A DNA stretch of 64,000 bases from Salvia splendens. Taxonomy: Eukaryota > Streptophyta > Magnoliopsida > Lamiales > Lamiaceae. This document shows, one piece after another, positions 62,014 through 64,000 of the stretch (position 1 is its first letter; every line of letters starts with the position of its first letter). The position numbers and the translations under genes are program-made. Under the pieces are notes generated by a model. The model made no database searches. It was given only the letters and a program-made list of their open reading frames with translations, and was not told where the DNA came from. The stretch is from the NCBI RefSeq assembly GCF_004379255.2, contig NC_056032.1, forward strand, positions 30,477,322 through 30,541,321, given 5' to 3'.

Positions 62014-64000
62014 ATGAGCAGAGGCTCAAGGTCTACCTACTGGAGCAACTCATCTGGGTGGACACACGGCCAGTTTGGTTGGCGGGTTAAGGATACAGTC
62101 TCTACTGTGACCACCAGATCAGGGTTCACCACGGGAGGCCCGTTTCCGAGTGAATTTACTAGCGACGAATCTTGGACGTCATCAGGACGCGAAGATCCAG
62201 AATCACCACCCGAATCAGAAAAAGAGTCAGAAACAGGGGAAGCAGAGGAATTAGTCATGGCGCAGGTGGTAGACCCAGATCCAGAAATCGGCTCTCTCAC
62301 TGCCCATTTAGATGGAGAACCAGCTCAAGCTATAGTAATGAATCCACGCCAGAGGACTATCGAGATCAAGACAAACGTACTCGGCATCTTGCCGACGTTC
62401 TCTGGGCGTAGAAATGAGTGTCCGTATGAGTTCTTAAATGAATTCAGTAAGTTATGTGGTATTCAGAAGAGGCCGAATGATGCAACAGAGGAGGATTATC
62501 GCTTACGAGCGATTCCGTTTACCTTGAAGGGGGAAGCTAATACGTGGCTATTGAGGTTGCCTCCGGATTCTATCCGCACATGGAGGGACTTCAAGTTGGA
62601 ATTCTTAGATTATTTCTTCCCATCCAACAAGACGAATGCACTTAAGAAAGAAATACTAGAGTGTAAGCAAGATTACGATGAATCGTTGAGTCAGTACTGG
62701 TCGAGATTTAAGGGGTTGTTGGATGCATGCCCGAATCACCGGATGATAGAGGCAGAGACCTACTCTCTGTTTTACGAAGGAGCCACTCCCGAGTCAAAGG
62801 ACTTAATGAACTCCTCGAGTGGGGGAAATTTCACAAGAAAAAGGGGAAGTGAGGCAAGAGAGATCCTAGGGAAGTTGATTGACGCTAAGAAGGCGTACGA
62901 TAACCCTAGGAATGCAGTGAAAAGAGGATCGGTGCATGCTGGGAGAGAACAAGAAGATAACAAAGTCGAAGCGAGGATTGATAGGCTCGAGAAGGCTCTT
63001 TTGAACGCGATTGAAAAGACGATTCCACTGGCTTCACAAGGGAAGGAGAAATCTCCTGGTCTAGGAGATAATCAAATGCAACAATATTACGGGACCCAGG
63101 AAGGAGATTATCAGGCCCAGGTCAATGCAATGGGAAGTTGGAATCCCGATGGGAGCTGGAATCCAGGGAGACAGAGAGATGCGCCTTGGAGAAACCATCC
63201 GAATTTCAGATGGACTGACAACGAACAGAATCAGCCGGCACCACAACAAAGTCAGCAGTTTGCACCTCAGCCCGAAAGACAAGGTAACTGGTCAGGAAGG
63301 AATCAAGAGGGGCAGGGCAACTGGATTAATCGGAACCAAGGAGACCACTCGAGCTGGGGAAACAGGAATCAGAATAATCAAGGGAACCCTTATGTACCAC
63401 CGCACCAAAGGAATTTCCAAAACAATTACCAGGGCCAAGGAAATCAATACAATAACTCTTCAGGCGGTCAAGGAAACGCTCGTCAGAATCAAGCAAGTGG
63501 ACCAACTCTGAGTATAGGGCCGGGACCCAGTCAACTACCAAAGTTAACAAAGAATATCGATGATATGGTGCAAGACCTCGTCAGTTCTCAGCAACATATG
63601 CAAAACAACCTGCAATCGAACAATGACGTAGTGCACAAGCTGCAAGATGCTCAACAGGAGCAGAAAGCAGCCATGGATATGTTGGCTAAGCAATTGTCCC
63701 AAATAGCCACTTCTTTGAGTGACATGCGGGGAAACGAAGGAAAAATTCCGGCCTCAGTAAGGCCACCTGATAGAGCTAATATAAGTCAGATTACCTTGAG
63801 GTCCGGGAAAGGATATGAGGGACCGGTGGTGAGAACAAAGGAGGGGACAGATCCTAAGGAAGGCAAGAAGAAAGAGGATACAACTCCCAGACCCAGACAC
63901 TTGGAGGGAGGAAGTCCCTTGGTCAAGGATGACCTTGAGGAGAAAGATTTGGAGAAACAATTGCCTAGACCGACCGAACCATTCTTCCTAGATCCAGAGC
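62014..64000 (+). CDS. Athila-like gag (to pol), open at the right edge (E3)
   Basis: From ATG 62014 (MSRGSRSTYW) the frame stays open for 662 codons to the window edge, with no stop. An acidic N-terminus precedes the Retrotrans_gag domain at about residues 125-270 (YEFLNEFSKLCG; LKGEANTWLLRLPPDSIRTW; QYWSRFKGLLDACPNHRM). Then come a Lys/Glu linker, a Gln/Asn/Gly-rich region (about 370-500; NQGNPYVPPHQRNFQNN) and the pre-protease linker (DDMVQDLVSSQQHMQ ... ITLRSGKGYEGP). No CCHC knuckle is seen. The product would package element RNA. The start is supported by the equivalent ATG in element A and by the preceding acceptor-like TTTGCAG. This is the best preserved Athila-like coding sequence in the window. 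Confidence 0.92.
   Translation, partial: MSRGSRSTYWSNSSGWTHGQFGWRVKDTVSTVTTRSGFTTGGPFPSEFTSDESWTSSGREDPESPPESEKESETGEAEELVMAQVVDPDPEIGSLTAHLDGEPAQAIVMNPRQRTIEIKTNVLGILPTFSGRRNECPYEFLNEFSKLCGIQKRPNDATEEDYRLRAIPFTLKGEANTWLLRLPPDSIRTWRDFKLEFLDYFFPSNKTNALKKEILECKQDYDESLSQYWSRFKGLLDACPNHRMIEAETYSLFYEGATPESKDLMNSSSGGNFTRKRGSEAREILGKLIDAKKAYDNPRNAVKRGSVHAGREQEDNKVEARIDRLEKALLNAIEKTIPLASQGKEKSPGLGDNQMQQYYGTQEGDYQAQVNAMGSWNPDGSWNPGRQRDAPWRNHPNFRWTDNEQNQPAPQQSQQFAPQPERQGNWSGRNQEGQGNWINRNQGDHSSWGNRNQNNQGNPYVPPHQRNFQNNYQGQGNQYNNSSGGQGNARQNQASGPTLSIGPGPSQLPKLTKNIDDMVQDLVSSQQHMQNNLQSNNDVVHKLQDAQQEQKAAMDMLAKQLSQIATSLSDMRGNEGKIPASVRPPDRANISQITLRSGKGYEGPVVRTKEGTDPKEGKKKEDTTPRPRHLEGGSPLVKDDLEEKDLEKQLPRPTEPFFLDPE

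Overview
The window is nuclear DNA of a flowering plant, most likely an asterid eudicot. The evidence is plant-type LTR retrotransposons (Athila-like Ty3/gypsy, a chromovirus-like gypsy, Ty1/copia), plant DNA transposons (PIF/Harbinger, hAT, CACTA, Mutator-like, Stowaway), a tRNA-derived SINE, and one ordinary host gene: an intronless abscisic acid receptor of the PYL4-6 type on the minus strand at 39764-40396. Almost everything else is transposon sequence, much of it nested.

Left block, 1-25478. An Athila-like element (here E1: integrase, spacer, env-position ORF, 3' UTR, 3' LTR ending at 15220) lies inside the integrase of a second Athila-like element (E2, 15221-24304), which in turn abuts an older LTR fragment (24305-25478). 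E1's integrase is split by a minus-strand chromovirus-like element (893-9100, TSD CATAT), itself carrying a 1.8 kb Harbinger transposon (3553-5374). E2 is split by two minus-strand solo LTRs (15804-16945, TSD GCTTA; 19546-21341, TSD GTGGA), and the second contains a SINE with a 16-bp TSD. E2's post-pol spacer and the 3' UTRs of E1 and E2 hold repeated small hairpins with compensatory stem changes.

Middle block, 25804-37948. Here DNA transposons are stacked: a Tourist-like element contains a Harbinger element, which contains a BED-finger hAT element. Next to it, a Stowaway-like element contains a Harbinger MITE and a non-autonomous hAT, and the latter holds a Pack-MULE that has captured part of a BOI-type RING E3 ligase gene.

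Gene island, about 37950-42160: the PYL receptor gene, with a Stowaway MITE 0.2 kb upstream of its start codon.

Right block, 42161-64000. A young Ty1/copia element (42264-47777; LTRs differ at 2 of 244 positions) sits in a CACTA remnant. After a Harbinger deletion derivative (49394-50345) comes a 1.68 kb non-autonomous hAT element (50915-52598) with a perfect 8-bp TSD. It keeps a TATA-box leader like that of the autonomous relative and carries a 150-bp-arm near-perfect inverted repeat of a gene fragment resembling MORC/GHKL ATPases. It looks like a natural hairpin-RNA gene and is the most interesting object in the window. The last 11 kb is another nest of Athila-like elements: A (+, 52813) is interrupted by B (-, LTR 56520-58015), and B by E3 (+, 60347 onward). 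E3 has a gag ORF that is still open at the right edge.
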